Shown: in pieces, positions 25,659-33,779 of the stretch
Position numbering within the stretch: the first letter of the stretch is position 1
Layout of the letters: each line of letters starts with the position of its first letter
DNA from: Nodularia sphaerocarpa UHCC 0038
Lineage (GTDB): Bacteria > Cyanobacteriota > Cyanobacteriia > Cyanobacteriales > Nostocaceae
Length of the DNA stretch: 64,000 nucleotides
NCBI RefSeq assembly: GCF_022376295.1
Contig: NZ_CP060140.1
Span: 4,716,356 to 4,780,355, forward strand
Reading direction: 5' to 3'
Position numbers and translations under genes: made by a program
Notes under the pieces: model-generated
Told to the model about the DNA's origin: nothing
Database searches by the model: none
The model's input: the letters and a program-made list of their open reading frames with translations, nothing else

Positions 25659-26027
25659 ATGTCCCGTACATACACGATTAAAGTCCGCGATCGCGCCACT
25701 GGCGAAGAATACAGTCTCCAAGTTCCAGACGACCGCTACATTCTCCACAGCATTGAACAACAAGGGGAAGAACTGCCTTTTTCTTGCCGGAATGGGGCTT
25801 GTACGACTTGTGCTGTGCGGGTGCTGTCTGGAGATATTTACCAACCGGAGGCGATTGGATTATCGCCTGCGTTGCGTCGGCAAGGTTACGCTTTGTTATG
25901 CGTCAGTTACGCCCGTTCTGATTTGGAGGTGGAAACTCAAGATGAGGATGAGGTTTATGAGCTTCAGTTTGGACGCTATTTTGCTAGGGGTAAAGTTAAG
26001 GCGGGTTTACCTTTAGATGAGGATTAA
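25659..26027 (+). CDS. plant-type [2Fe-2S] ferredoxin with C-terminal extension
   Basis: A 122-residue electron carrier. Cluster ligands are Cys43, Cys48, Cys51 (CRNGACTTC) and Cys81 (LLCVSYARSD). Photosynthetic PetF is about 98 residues; this one carries some 20 extra residues (ELQFGRYFARGKVKAGLPLDED), as in a separate cyanobacterial ferredoxin class whose partner is not clear. The stop overlaps the first codons of a longer thermonuclease frame, but that gene probably begins later (26125). Confidence 0.92.
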   Translation: MSRTYTIKVRDRATGEEYSLQVPDDRYILHSIEQQGEELPFSCRNGACTTCAVRVLSGDIYQPEAIGLSPALRRQGYALLCVSYARSDLEVETQDEDEVYELQFGRYFARGKVKAGLPLDED

Positions 26028-26033
26028 GATTTG

Positions 26034-26107
26034 GTTCGCGCAAAGGCGCATAGGGCGTTCGCGCAGCGTCCCGAAGGGAAGCCGTTCCCGCAGGGTAGAC
26101 GCAAAGG
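26034..26107. repeat. dispersed repeat read into the nuclease frame
   Basis: CGCAAAGGCGCATAGGGCG, AGCGTCCCGAAGGGAAGC and CCGTTCCCGCAGGGTAGACGC are typical Nostoc repeat units. They keep the frame of the downstream gene open and give it an Arg/Ser-rich false N-terminus. Confidence 0.65.
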
Positions 26108-26124
26108 TTTTTTTTGGGGTCTTG

Positions 26125-26646
26125 GTGCGGAAAATTGTCCTTTTGGCTTGCTTGTTGTTGCTGGTGAGTTGTCAAGCTAATAATCAGACTGCAAGCAATC
26201 AGGTTCAGGTGAAGGTGGCGCGGGTAGTTAGTGGGCAAAGTTTGGAAGTTTTAGGTATGGCTGAACAACCAAATTTGATTTCTCGCGTCCGTTTGGTTGG
26301 GATTGATGCACCAGATTTTCAACAACGCCCTTGGGGAGATGAGTCTAGACAAGTTTTAGCGACGTTGATTGGTGATCAAGAAAAAACCGTAATTCTGGAA
26401 TTTGATGTGTTAGCCAAAGATCAAATTGGTCGGACTTTGGCTTATGTGTGGAAAGATCAGCAGTTATTGAATGAACAAGTGGTTAAACAAGGATATGCGT
26501 TGTTTGTGGGGCGATCGCCTAACCACAAATATGACCAGCGCTTGGAACGCGCCCAACAATGGGCTAGACTCATGGGAAAAGGCATTTGGAACCCAGAAAA
26601 CCCTATGCGTCTCCTTCCTGCTGAGTTTCGTCGGCGAAATCTTTAG
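26125..26646 (+). CDS. thermonuclease-family (SNase-like) lipoprotein
   Basis: About 173 residues if started at GTG 26125, which has GGGG five bases upstream and gives a clean lipoprotein signal, VRKIVLLACLLLLVSC, ending in a lipobox Cys. The SNase fold follows: VKVARVVSGQSLEV, LVGIDAPDFQQRPWGDES (catalytic Arg and Asp region), ILEFDVLAKDQIGRTLAYVW and LNEQVVKQGYA. A longer frame opens at 26017 but would add 36 Arg/Ser-rich residues from a repeat. The product should degrade nucleic acids outside the cytoplasm. Confidence 0.85.
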   Translation: MRKIVLLACLLLLVSCQANNQTASNQVQVKVARVVSGQSLEVLGMAEQPNLISRVRLVGIDAPDFQQRPWGDESRQVLATLIGDQEKTVILEFDVLAKDQIGRTLAYVWKDQQLLNEQVVKQGYALFVGRSPNHKYDQRLERAQQWARLMGKGIWNPENPMRLLPAEFRRRNL

Positions 26647-26706
26647 TCACTGGGGAGTGGGGAGTGGGGAGAAGAAGCAGGGGAGCAGGGAGCGGGGAGC
26701 AGGGGG
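26644..26706. repeat. STRR of the GGGGAGT/GGGAGCA type
   Basis: Imperfect heptamers GGGGAGT and GGGAGCA in tandem after the nuclease stop codon. Same class as 29888-29985 and 47928-47974. Confidence 0.75.
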
Positions 26707-26724
26707 GAGAAGACGGTAACTTCC

Positions 26725-26788
26725 CAATGACTAATGACTAATGACCAATGACTAATGACCAATGACCAATGACTAATGACCAATGACT
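26725..26788. repeat. STRR of the CCAATGA/CTAATGA type
   Basis: Nine heptamers alternating CTAATGA and CCAATGA. The last supplies the ATG of the inositol monophosphatase gene (26783). Confidence 0.9.
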
Positions 26789-27595
26789 AATTTACAAATT
26801 TTTCTAGATATTGCTACGGAAGCGGCTTTGGCTGCGGGTGCGGTTTTGCAAGGTTATTTGGGTAAGTTAGAAGATGCTATTACCGAAAAGGGTCGCTCTG
26901 GTGATTTAGTCACTGTTGCGGATAAAGCTTCGGAAGCGGTAATTTTGGAAATTTTGCGTCGCCACTTTCCCGAACATTCTATTCTGGCTGAGGAATCAGG
27001 AAAGTTGGGAAATCAAGATAATCAGTATCTCTGGGCAATTGACCCCTTAGATGGTACAACCAATTACGCTCACCAATACTCGGCTTTTGCTGTTTCCATT
27101 GGGCTATTAGTTGATGGTGTGCCGCAAGTGGGTGTAATTTATGACCCTCTTCATGATGAGCTATTTCGGGCGGCTACTGGCTTAGGCGCGACGCGCAACC
27201 GTAATTATATCAAGGTTTCGGAAATATCTGAACTGAGTAAAAGCCTACTGGTAACGGGATTTGCCTATGATCGCCGCGAAACATCGGATAACAACTATGC
27301 AGAATTTTGTCACCTGACTCATCTCACCCAAGGTGTGAGGCGTAGCGGTTCAGCCGCCCTTGATTTGGCTTATGTTGCTTGTGGGCGTGTTGATGGTTAC
27401 TGGGAAAGGGGAATTTCTCCTTGGGATGTTGTCGCAGGTGTAGTTTTATTGCGAGAAGCTGGGGGTGAAGTTACTGCATACAATGGTACTCCTTTCAAAA
27501 TTGAATCAGGCAGAATTTTAGCTACTAATGGTAATATTCATAACAAGCTTAGTCGTGAGTTGGTAGAAGTTCCGCCTTTATCGAGTTGGAAATGA
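26783..27595 (+). CDS. inositol monophosphatase family protein
   Basis: A 270-residue Mg-dependent phosphatase. Metal site motifs are AEESG (70-74 region), WAIDPLDGTTNYAHQ and WDVVAGVVLLREAGG. Substrates in the family include myo-inositol-1-phosphate, histidinol phosphate and fructose-1,6-bisphosphate; hisZ lies 1.1 kb downstream, so a histidinol-phosphatase role is possible but unproven. The initiation codon is inside the tandem heptamer array and no ribosome site is visible. Confidence 0.92.
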   Translation: MTNLQIFLDIATEAALAAGAVLQGYLGKLEDAITEKGRSGDLVTVADKASEAVILEILRRHFPEHSILAEESGKLGNQDNQYLWAIDPLDGTTNYAHQYSAFAVSIGLLVDGVPQVGVIYDPLHDELFRAATGLGATRNRNYIKVSEISELSKSLLVTGFAYDRRETSDNNYAEFCHLTHLTQGVRRSGSAALDLAYVACGRVDGYWERGISPWDVVAGVVLLREAGGEVTAYNGTPFKIESGRILATNGNIHNKLSRELVEVPPLSSWK

Positions 27596-27714
27596 GGGGG
27601 ATGGGAAAAAATAGTCATTGATACCTGGTATCTGACTATTTGTTACTGACAAATTAACGATGAAGCAAAGTAAACTAGGAAAAAGCTCAAGCTCTTTTGG
27701 TGCAAAACCGCTCT

Positions 27715-28674
27715 ATGTCTTTAAAAATAGATCGTGGATTATTTAAATATGATTTCATAGATTATCACGCAATTTTATGTGTTCCCGTTGATGCGGATGT
27801 GAAGCACATACGTCAACGTTATCTGCAAATTGCCCGCAAGTTGCACCCGGATAGCAGCGTGATTGCCGCAGATGAGCAAAAACATCTCGCTCATGAATTA
27901 TTATCAAAGTTGGTTAACCCAGCTTATGAAAATCTTTCAAAAGAACGTATTCACTCAGAATACATGATAGTTTTGTCACAAATGGGCAAGCGCCTGGTAC
28001 AAGACTCTACTTCAGTGGCATTGAGTTGCGACTTGGCTAAACAACTAGTGACTGCTCCTAATATTGATCATTTTTACAAAACTGCGATCGCTAACATCGC
28101 TGCAACCCAATATGACTCGTTAAAGCAAGCAGTTAAAATCATATCCCAAATCAGCGAGTTAAATTTAGTTTACCTGATGCGGATTGCTGCCAACGCCGCC
28201 AAGGCTTCCACCCCGCCACCGTCATCGGCTAAACCCACAAGTAACTCAGCTACGCCAAAGGCAAATACAGCACCTCTACCCCCACTGCCTGCGGTAAAAG
28301 AAGATTCACCTGTAGATCAGTATGTTCGTCGCGCTCAAGGTTTCATTGACAAAGACCAATTTAGTCAAGCCAAAGTAGAGTTACAGGATGCTCTGAAGCT
28401 AGAACCTAAAAATAGTCACTGTCATAGTTTGGTTGGCTTGATATATTTGAAGCAAAATCAGGTGAAGATGGCGAAAATTCATTTTGATAATGCTTTGAAA
28501 TTCGATCCCGCCAATAAAATAGCATTGACATGGAAACTTAAAATAGAACAAGCTTTAGGGACACAATCGGGTAGCTCGAAAGTTACTTCACCTCCTGATA
28601 GTGGAAGTAAACAACCAGATAAGTCTGGAGGTGGGGGTTTGTTTGGTGGTTTGTTTGGTGGGAAGAAAAAATAA
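27715..28674 (+). CDS. J-domain and TPR protein
   Basis: About 319 residues. A J-domain-like N-terminus (DYHAILCVPVDADVKHIRQRYLQIARKLHPDS) carries the HPD triad needed to stimulate Hsp70. A Pro/Ala/Ser linker (170-200) leads to two TPR-like units (AQGFIDKDQFSQAKVELQDALKLEPKN and HSLVGLIYLKQNQVKMAKIHFDNALKFDP) and a tail GGGGLFGGLFGGKKK. ATG 27715 is preferred to a TTG at 27697. The stop overlaps the hisZ ATG by one base, so the two are co-translated. Confidence 0.85.
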   Translation: MSLKIDRGLFKYDFIDYHAILCVPVDADVKHIRQRYLQIARKLHPDSSVIAADEQKHLAHELLSKLVNPAYENLSKERIHSEYMIVLSQMGKRLVQDSTSVALSCDLAKQLVTAPNIDHFYKTAIANIAATQYDSLKQAVKIISQISELNLVYLMRIAANAAKASTPPPSSAKPTSNSATPKANTAPLPPLPAVKEDSPVDQYVRRAQGFIDKDQFSQAKVELQDALKLEPKNSHCHSLVGLIYLKQNQVKMAKIHFDNALKFDPANKIALTWKLKIEQALGTQSGSSKVTSPPDSGSKQPDKSGGGGLFGGLFGGKKK

Positions 28675-29888
28675 TGGTGTATCAACCAGCAGCGGGAGCC
28701 AGGGATTTATTACCTTTAGATGTGGCTCAAAAACGCTGGATTGAAGATAGGTTACAGCAGGTGTTTCATCGTTGGGGATATCACAGGATTATCACTTCAA
28801 CTTTGGAACGGATGGATACTCTGATGGCGGGAGAAGCAATTGAGCGCCAGATGGTGATTCAACTGCAAAATGGTGAAGATGAAGAATTAGGTTTGCGTCC
28901 AGAGTTGACAGCTTCTATTGCTCGTGCAGTGGCTACGCGTATGGCAGATGTCACCTATCCGCAAAGGTTGTACTACAATGCCAATGTTTTCCGCCGTACC
29001 TGGGAAAATAGGCACAATCGCCAGCAAGAGTTTTATCAATCTGGGGTTGAGTTGTTAGGTGTGGGCGGATTGTTGGCAAATGCCGAAGTGCTGCTATTGG
29101 CGAGAAATTGTCTGGCGGCACTGGGCTTGTCGGATTGGCATTTAATTTTGGGCGAAGCGGGAATTACCCGATCGCTTCTTGATGCTTTTCCGGTGAATAT
29201 CCAAGCTCAAGTTCGCAGTGCGATCGCCCATCTTGATCGCATTGCCATCGATACTTTACCCTTGAGCGATCAACTGCGCGATCGCGCCAGAATCATGATG
29301 GATCTACGCGGTGACAGTGCAGATGTCTTGCAAAAAGTCAGTAGCCTCGGTTTAGATCCAGAGCAACAAGAAATAGTAAATAACCTCAAATCTGTGGTAG
29401 AGTTATTACAATCAGAAGGGGACTTTCCTTTAATTCTTGATCTCAGCCTGATTCAAACCATAGACTACTATACTGGCATAGTCTTTGAAATCGTCAGCGA
29501 TACAAATTCACAAGCCAGAGTCTTAGGGCGTGGTGGTCGCTACGACCAGCTTTTAGGACTATATCATCCCCAAGGCGAAGATATTCCCGGTATTGGTTTT
29601 GTCCTGAATATCGAAGATTTATATCAAGTTCTTCTATCTACTCAGCAATTACCACAATCAACTCCAGCGAGTGACTGGTTAGTAGTAGCCCAGACAGCAA
29701 ATATGGAAGCTGCGGCCTTTGCCCACGCCCAAAAACTGCGTGATTCTACAGATTTGGTACGGGTAGAAATGGATTTAGGTGGCAGAGATGTAGAAGCTAT
29801 TCGAGAATACGCGAGCGATCGCGGCATTACCCAAATTGCTTGGATTAAATCTGATGGTTCAATCGTGAGTGAATCATTGCCTTATTGA
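28674..29888 (+). CDS. hisZ: ATP phosphoribosyltransferase regulatory subunit
   Basis: A 404-residue HisRS-like protein lacking tRNA charging ability, needed with the short HisG for the first step of histidine synthesis. It begins YQPAAGARDLLPLDV, shows class II motif 2 (NANVFRRTWENRHNRQQEFYQSGVELLG) and motif 3 (ARVLGRGGRYDQLLGLY). The anticodon-binding domain of true HisS is reduced to a short C-terminal part. Coupled to the J/TPR gene (TAATG overlap). hisG is not in this window. Confidence 0.93.
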   Translation: MVYQPAAGARDLLPLDVAQKRWIEDRLQQVFHRWGYHRIITSTLERMDTLMAGEAIERQMVIQLQNGEDEELGLRPELTASIARAVATRMADVTYPQRLYYNANVFRRTWENRHNRQQEFYQSGVELLGVGGLLANAEVLLLARNCLAALGLSDWHLILGEAGITRSLLDAFPVNIQAQVRSAIAHLDRIAIDTLPLSDQLRDRARIMMDLRGDSADVLQKVSSLGLDPEQQEIVNNLKSVVELLQSEGDFPLILDLSLIQTIDYYTGIVFEIVSDTNSQARVLGRGGRYDQLLGLYHPQGEDIPGIGFVLNIEDLYQVLLSTQQLPQSTPASDWLVVAQTANMEAAAFAHAQKLRDSTDLVRVEMDLGGRDVEAIREYASDRGITQIAWIKSDGSIVSESLPY

Positions 29889-29985
29889 GGGAGTGGGGAG
29901 TAGAAAGTGGGGAGTAGGGAGTTGGAAACTACTTTTTCTCCCCTGCCCCCTGCACCCTGCCCCCCTGCTTCTTCCCCTGCTAGGC
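29888..29985. repeat. STRR, GGGGAGT units then CCCCTGC units
   Basis: Imperfect heptamers fill the gap between hisZ and the next ferredoxin. The two halves are roughly complementary in composition and could fold back on each other. Confidence 0.7.
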
Positions 29986-30021
29986 TAGATATAGCTGATC
30001 CGAAAGAGAGGGAATCGAGAA

Positions 30022-30246
30022 ATGCCGCACACGATTGTTACTAATGTTTGTGAAGGTGTTGCTGACTGCGTAGATGCTTGTCCAGTAGCTTGTATTCATG
30101 AAGGCCCAGGCAAAAATGTCAAGGGAACCGATTGGTATTGGATTGATTTTGCCACCTGTATCGATTGTGGTATATGTATTCAAGTTTGCCCTGTAGCAGA
30201 TGCGATCGTTCCCGAAGAACGACCTGAACTCCAAAAAACACCGTAA
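30022..30246 (+). CDS. bacterial-type ferredoxin, two clusters
   Basis: A 74-residue protein with eight cysteines: C10, C16, C20, C24 and C46, C49, C52, C56 (CIDCGICIQVCP). The second set is the standard CxxCxxCxxxCP. The first set (x5 then x3 spacing) resembles 7Fe ferredoxins, so clusters may be [3Fe-4S]+[4Fe-4S] or two [4Fe-4S]. It is a soluble low-potential carrier; no nif genes are nearby. AGAGAGGG lies upstream of the ATG. A terminator follows at 30276. Confidence 0.9.
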   Translation: MPHTIVTNVCEGVADCVDACPVACIHEGPGKNVKGTDWYWIDFATCIDCGICIQVCPVADAIVPEERPELQKTP

Positions 30247-30275
30247 ATTTCTAAATTGACGCAAATTTTTGATAT

Positions 30276-30313
30276 AAACAGGCATTTAAAACACTGCCAA
30301 ATTGCCTGTTTTT
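30276..30313 (+). terminator. ferredoxin terminator
   Basis: AAACAGGCA (30276-30284) pairs with TGCCTGTTT (30303-30311), followed by more T residues. Thirty bases after the ferredoxin stop. Confidence 0.8.
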
Positions 30314-30500
30314 CCTACAAGTGTATTGTTTGTATGACAGAATGATCTTAAAAATACATGCTACTACAATAGTATCTGTATAAATTTTTTGTAAAGTGTC
30401 TAGAGATATCTAGTCAATTTTCTCACCTAACAGGTATGATTAGTTGAGGAATACAAGAGACCGTGTAAACGGTAAATCCTGCTAGCCATACGCCAAACTT

Positions 30501-31286
30501 ATGATCAAAAACAGTAAAACTACAATTTCCAAAATAGTAGCGTTGAGTCTAGCTACTTCAGCAATTACCCTAATGTCCGCTCACAGTGCCTCAGCCGCAA
30601 CATTGAATGTTGACTTTACAAAACTATCTGGTTCTATAGTAACAGGGCAACCGACTGATACCGACCCGACAGTAACTGGAATTTTTCGTGCTGATTTATC
30701 AAGTTTGAACGATATCACTTCCATTCTGATTGCCGATAGAAATGACGGGATTGGGCTTGCTGGTCAATATAGTGGTTTTGATTTAGATGCCATCAAAATC
30801 AGCACTACCTTAATTACCGATGCCTCACAGATCAACACTGCTACAGCATTAAACGTTTTCGATTTTAGTCCAGCCAACACTGTTTTTACTCCAGGAACCC
30901 AACGCGCTCCTACTGATCCAGCTTTATTTGGTACCACTGGCGGCGATATTAATAACGCAGTTGCTACACTGGGAACCTTTGATTCTCGATTGCTGGAGAC
31001 AGCACCTGGTAGCGGAATTTTTACTGATGGTAGCGGATTTGTTAGCTTAGGTGATGGTGGTCAAGTTCTATTTAACTTAGCTAGCGCCCTTCCTTCGGAC
31101 ACTCCAGTATATCTTTACGTTGCAGAATCGGGTAATAATGAGTTCCTAGCACAAGCTAGCGTCACTTTCGCAGACGAACCTACACCAGACCCTGTTTCAG
31201 TTCCTGAACCTACTAGTTTAGCTGCTTTATCCTTAATGGGAATCTACTTCGCAGCGCGCCGTAAGCAAGCAGTAAAAACTGCATAG
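30501..31286 (+). CDS. PEP-CTERM sorting-domain exported protein
   Basis: A 261-residue secreted protein. The signal peptide covers about 1-33 (IVALSLATSAITLMSAHSASA). The body is rich in Thr, Asp and Gly with no catalytic motif. The C-terminus has the full PEP-CTERM signal: VPEPTSLAALSLMGIYFAARRK, that is PEP motif, membrane helix and basic tail, recognised by exosortase systems linked to exopolysaccharide. The function of the body is unknown. Its leader is long and A/T-rich; no gene partner is adjacent. Confidence 0.88.
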   Translation: MIKNSKTTISKIVALSLATSAITLMSAHSASAATLNVDFTKLSGSIVTGQPTDTDPTVTGIFRADLSSLNDITSILIADRNDGIGLAGQYSGFDLDAIKISTTLITDASQINTATALNVFDFSPANTVFTPGTQRAPTDPALFGTTGGDINNAVATLGTFDSRLLETAPGSGIFTDGSGFVSLGDGGQVLFNLASALPSDTPVYLYVAESGNNEFLAQASVTFADEPTPDPVSVPEPTSLAALSLMGIYFAARRKQAVKTA

Positions 31287-31849
31287 TTTTTTGAGTGATT
31301 AAAGGCGAAAGCCCACTAGTTGAGGACAGAAATCAACAAAATTTTCTGTTCTCAAACTTTCCCAGAGGAGTAGGAGTCAGCAGATTAAACCCACCCATCG
31401 ACTGCGAGAAGTTAAAATTTTGCCTGCAACGTCTCTACACTATGGTCTAATTGACGGAAAAATGCTGTCATTGGGACATAAAAAGTCAAATATTTGTAAA
31501 ATAGCACTCCTTCTATTAGCGAGAGTGTAAATGTGAGATAATGTTGATCATGCTCAAGAGATCATAGGTAAAATATCTATGGAATTTTAGCTTAAACATT
31601 ATCTTAACTTCATGTGAATATTTTTTATTAAAAGAATAATTTGGCTCGCCGGAGACTTTTTTCTCAATTTATAGCTAAGTTTAGAGAACTAAGTGATTAT
31701 ATAACTTTGTGGTCGGGTTTGCCTAATAAAAGCGAATGCGTCAGCGTCAAGCGGATGACAAAAGCGAATTTCACACAGGTTCTGGAGGTATAGCCGCAAG
31801 GTAGGATGCAAAGAACCCTTACTGCAAATCAGAAAATTCAAAGGATTTT
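31287..31849. other. 563-base gap, nothing recognised
   Basis: A/T-rich sequence with no frame above 60 codons. It contains a HIP-like repeat fragment (AAAGCGAATGCGTCAGCGTCAAGCG, in part, 31729-31754). The leader of the LivF-type gene lies at its right end (AAAGGATTTT before ATG 31850). Confidence 0.5.
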
Positions 31850-32593
31850 ATGTCAGGTTCAGTAAAGAATTCTACACCACTGCTAGAAGTTCAAAATGTT
31901 CACGCCGGATACAGCAAAGATATAGATATTCTGCAAGGGGTGAATTTTCGGGTTGAACCAGGGGAATTGGTAACAGTAATTGGTCCCAACGGTGCGGGTA
32001 AATCCACTTTAGCCAAAACCATTTTTGGGCTGTTAACTCCTCACACAGGTACTATTACCTTTAAAGATGAAAATATTGCTGGGCTAAAGTCCAATCAAAT
32101 CGTCAGAAAGGGAATGTCCTATGTACCACAGCTAACTAATGTTTTTGCTTCCCTGAGTGTTGAGGAAAATTTGGAAATGGGGGCTTTTGTCCGTGATGTA
32201 CCCCTGAAACCCCTGAAAGATAGAATTTTTGCCATGTTTCCCAGATTAAGCGATCGCCGTCGTCAACGAGCTGGTACACTCTCAGGTGGAGAACGTCAAA
32301 TGCTGGCGATGGGAAAAGCCTTGATGTTGGAACCTAGTTTACTGCTATTGGATGAACCTTCTGCGGCATTATCCCCCATTCTAGTAACGCAAGTATTCGA
32401 GCAAATTAAACAAATTAATCAAACAGGTACAGCCATTGTCTTAGTAGAACAAAACGCCCGCAAAGCCTTAGAAATGGCCCACCGTGGTTATGTACTCGAA
32501 TCTGGACGCGATGCTATCTCTGGCCCTGGTGAAGAATTATTACATGATCCCAAAGTCGGTGAACTCTATTTGGGCGCAGGTAAAAAGCACTAA
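31850..32593 (+). CDS. branched-chain/neutral amino acid ABC transporter ATPase (LivF/NatE type)
   Basis: A 247-residue ATPase. Walker A GPNGAGKST, signature LSGGERQMLAMGKAL, Walker B LLLLDEPSAAL and the switch His-equivalent region VLVEQNARKALEMA are all present. The last set, with VEQN, is the LivF signature. Cyanobacteria have a dispersed neutral amino acid permease (Nat-I), with the natE gene standing alone, which fits this solitary gene. UrtE of the urea transporter is an alternative, but urt genes normally sit together. Confidence 0.88.
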   Translation: MSGSVKNSTPLLEVQNVHAGYSKDIDILQGVNFRVEPGELVTVIGPNGAGKSTLAKTIFGLLTPHTGTITFKDENIAGLKSNQIVRKGMSYVPQLTNVFASLSVEENLEMGAFVRDVPLKPLKDRIFAMFPRLSDRRRQRAGTLSGGERQMLAMGKALMLEPSLLLLDEPSAALSPILVTQVFEQIKQINQTGTAIVLVEQNARKALEMAHRGYVLESGRDAISGPGEELLHDPKVGELYLGAGKKH

Positions 32594-32607
32594 ATAAGTG
32601 ATGAATA

Positions 32608-32646
32608 CACAAATCCTCGATCAATTTAATTCATCGGGGATTTGTG
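32608..32646 (+). terminator. long stem-loop after the LivF-type gene
   Basis: CACAAATCCTCGAT pairs with ATCGGGGATTTGTG over 14 base pairs including one G-U, with an 11-base loop. It starts 15 bases after the stop codon. There is no T-run, so processing or stability function is as likely as termination. Confidence 0.55.
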
Positions 32647-32778
32647 GCTCTGGGACGACTGAGACACAGCCAGAGAAGAAAGAATCTGCGCCAGCAAAAG
32701 AATTACAGTCACAGCCGAGTAAGCGATTTTTTTGCCTCACGCACCAGGCGCAGTTAGCTGAAAGCTTTCCCGCAGGGT

Positions 32779-32817
32779 GGCGCAGAGAATAAATGTGAAA
32801 TCTCTGCGTTACTCTGT
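32779..32817. repeat. 39-base direct repeat, left copy
   Basis: Begins GGCGCAGAGAAT and ends AATCTCTGCGTTACTCTGT. A second copy in the same direction is at 35136-35174 with two mismatches. Each copy is itself an imperfect inverted repeat (GCAGAGA/TCTCTGC). The two bracket the three genes 32991-35092. Confidence 0.8.
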
Positions 32818-32828
32818 GTTCCTAAAAA

Positions 32829-32876
32829 GATATTTTCAACGTTTTGGGCGAATATTATAATTCGCTAGTACACAAA
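32829..32876. repeat. fragment of MITE-like family B
   Basis: GATATTTTCAACGTTTTGGG and the following GCGAATATTATAATTCGC and TACACAAA match the left 50 bases of the element at 20412, with a few changes. The right part is missing. Confidence 0.65.
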
Positions 32877-32990
32877 TGAAGTCCCCTAGTGAATCGAAAA
32901 AATGCCGCGTTGAAGTAACTAAAGATTTTTGAAGCTCACAAAATACTTCAATTCAAGTTTTCGATGCTAATACTCGCATTTTATTGAGTT

Positions 32991-33485
32991 TCAACCCTTA
33001 CCGTTGTTATTGAAGTTCTCTGTTATTGGAAACTCCGAAGGGGAGGGAGCGACAATGCGGAGGTTAAAGTCAATTATTAATTGATTTTTTTCAAGTGTTA
33101 TGTTTGCTTTCTGGACTAAGAATTTTATAGATACATTATCACTTAATTGTGATTCAATATATGACTGACTTTTATATCCTGCTTCCTCTAGCCATTCAGT
33201 AATATTTCGCCAGTTTTCTACTTTTTCATCAGATTTATCTACTAGGTTTTTCACATATTTATACAAAGTATTACAAAGGTCAACTTCGACACCTTTGACA
33301 TTCTTATTTAGTCTTTCGGCGATTTCAGCAGGACTGTAACCACAAAGTAATCCCCGCAAGTGTAGTTTTTCAACGGGTGTCAAACGCTTTCCCTTCGCAG
33401 ATGCAATATCTGTATACAACGTTTCCAAATCCCATTGGTTTGTAGCCTGAGTAAACCGCTCATCAGTAGATGCCATTATATTCAT
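32991..33485 (-). CDS. small helical HTH-type protein (effector-associated-domain like)
   Basis: A 164-residue protein. Residues about 16-60 (NQWDLETLYTDIASAKGKRLTPVEKLHLRGLLCGYSPAEIAERLNKN, here described in two parts: a helical lead and an HTH of the LuxR/sigma kind around GYSPAEIAERLN) are followed by VKGVEVDLCNTLYKYVKNL and a second helical unit NWRNITEWLEEAGY. In cyanobacteria this HTH unit is usually the N-terminal adaptor of large NACHT, TIR or WD40 conflict proteins. Here it stands alone with a 70-residue beta-rich tail. Start may be 33485 or ATG 33476. Divergent from the operon at 33780. Role as regulator or adaptor is inference. Confidence 0.6.
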   Translation of the reverse strand: MNIMASTDERFTQATNQWDLETLYTDIASAKGKRLTPVEKLHLRGLLCGYSPAEIAERLNKNVKGVEVDLCNTLYKYVKNLVDKSDEKVENWRNITEWLEEAGYKSQSYIESQLSDNVSIKFLVQKANITLEKNQLIIDFNLRIVAPSPSEFPITENFNNNGKG

Positions 33486-33779
33486 TACTTTGTATAAAAG
33501 TTCCTAGTCTTATCCTAAGCTAAGACCTAACTATTGTTAGTACACTCTGCCTAGATTTTATATTAGTATAAAAAAAGAAATTTATCGCCATTACTACTGG
33601 AATATACAAATAAATAACTTAGGAGGAATTTTCTTAGTAAGTTCTGGTTATTTACTGAAAAAGCTGTTGGAAAGTAAGCTAAATGATTTTTTTAGAGAAG
33701 TCACTAACGCTTTTAACTACTTCTTCTGAACAAATTAACCATTTTTAAATGTAGTAAAAATTATACATTGGAGTATTCA
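33486..33779. promoter_or_regulatory. divergent promoter region of HTH gene and Gly-rich operon
   Basis: A very A/T-rich 294-base gap with no frame. Should contain both promoters. GGAG at 33770-33773 is the ribosome site for ATG 33780. Confidence 0.5.

Larger units (their letters stand above)
32594..32990. other. gap with stem-loop and two repeat pieces, no gene
   Basis: Besides the stem-loop it holds the left copy of a 39-base direct repeat (32779-32817) and a fragment of MITE-like family B (32829-32876). A 64-codon frame at 32598 only reads through these. Confidence 0.6.

Noticed and set aside
30022..30246. Ferredoxin as a nitrogen-fixation gene
   Set aside because: No nif or fdx-linked genes are in the window, and the cluster spacing alone does not decide it.
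32598..32792. 64-codon frame after the LivF-type gene
   Set aside because: It reads through the stem-loop and the start of the 39-base repeat; composition is not protein-like.
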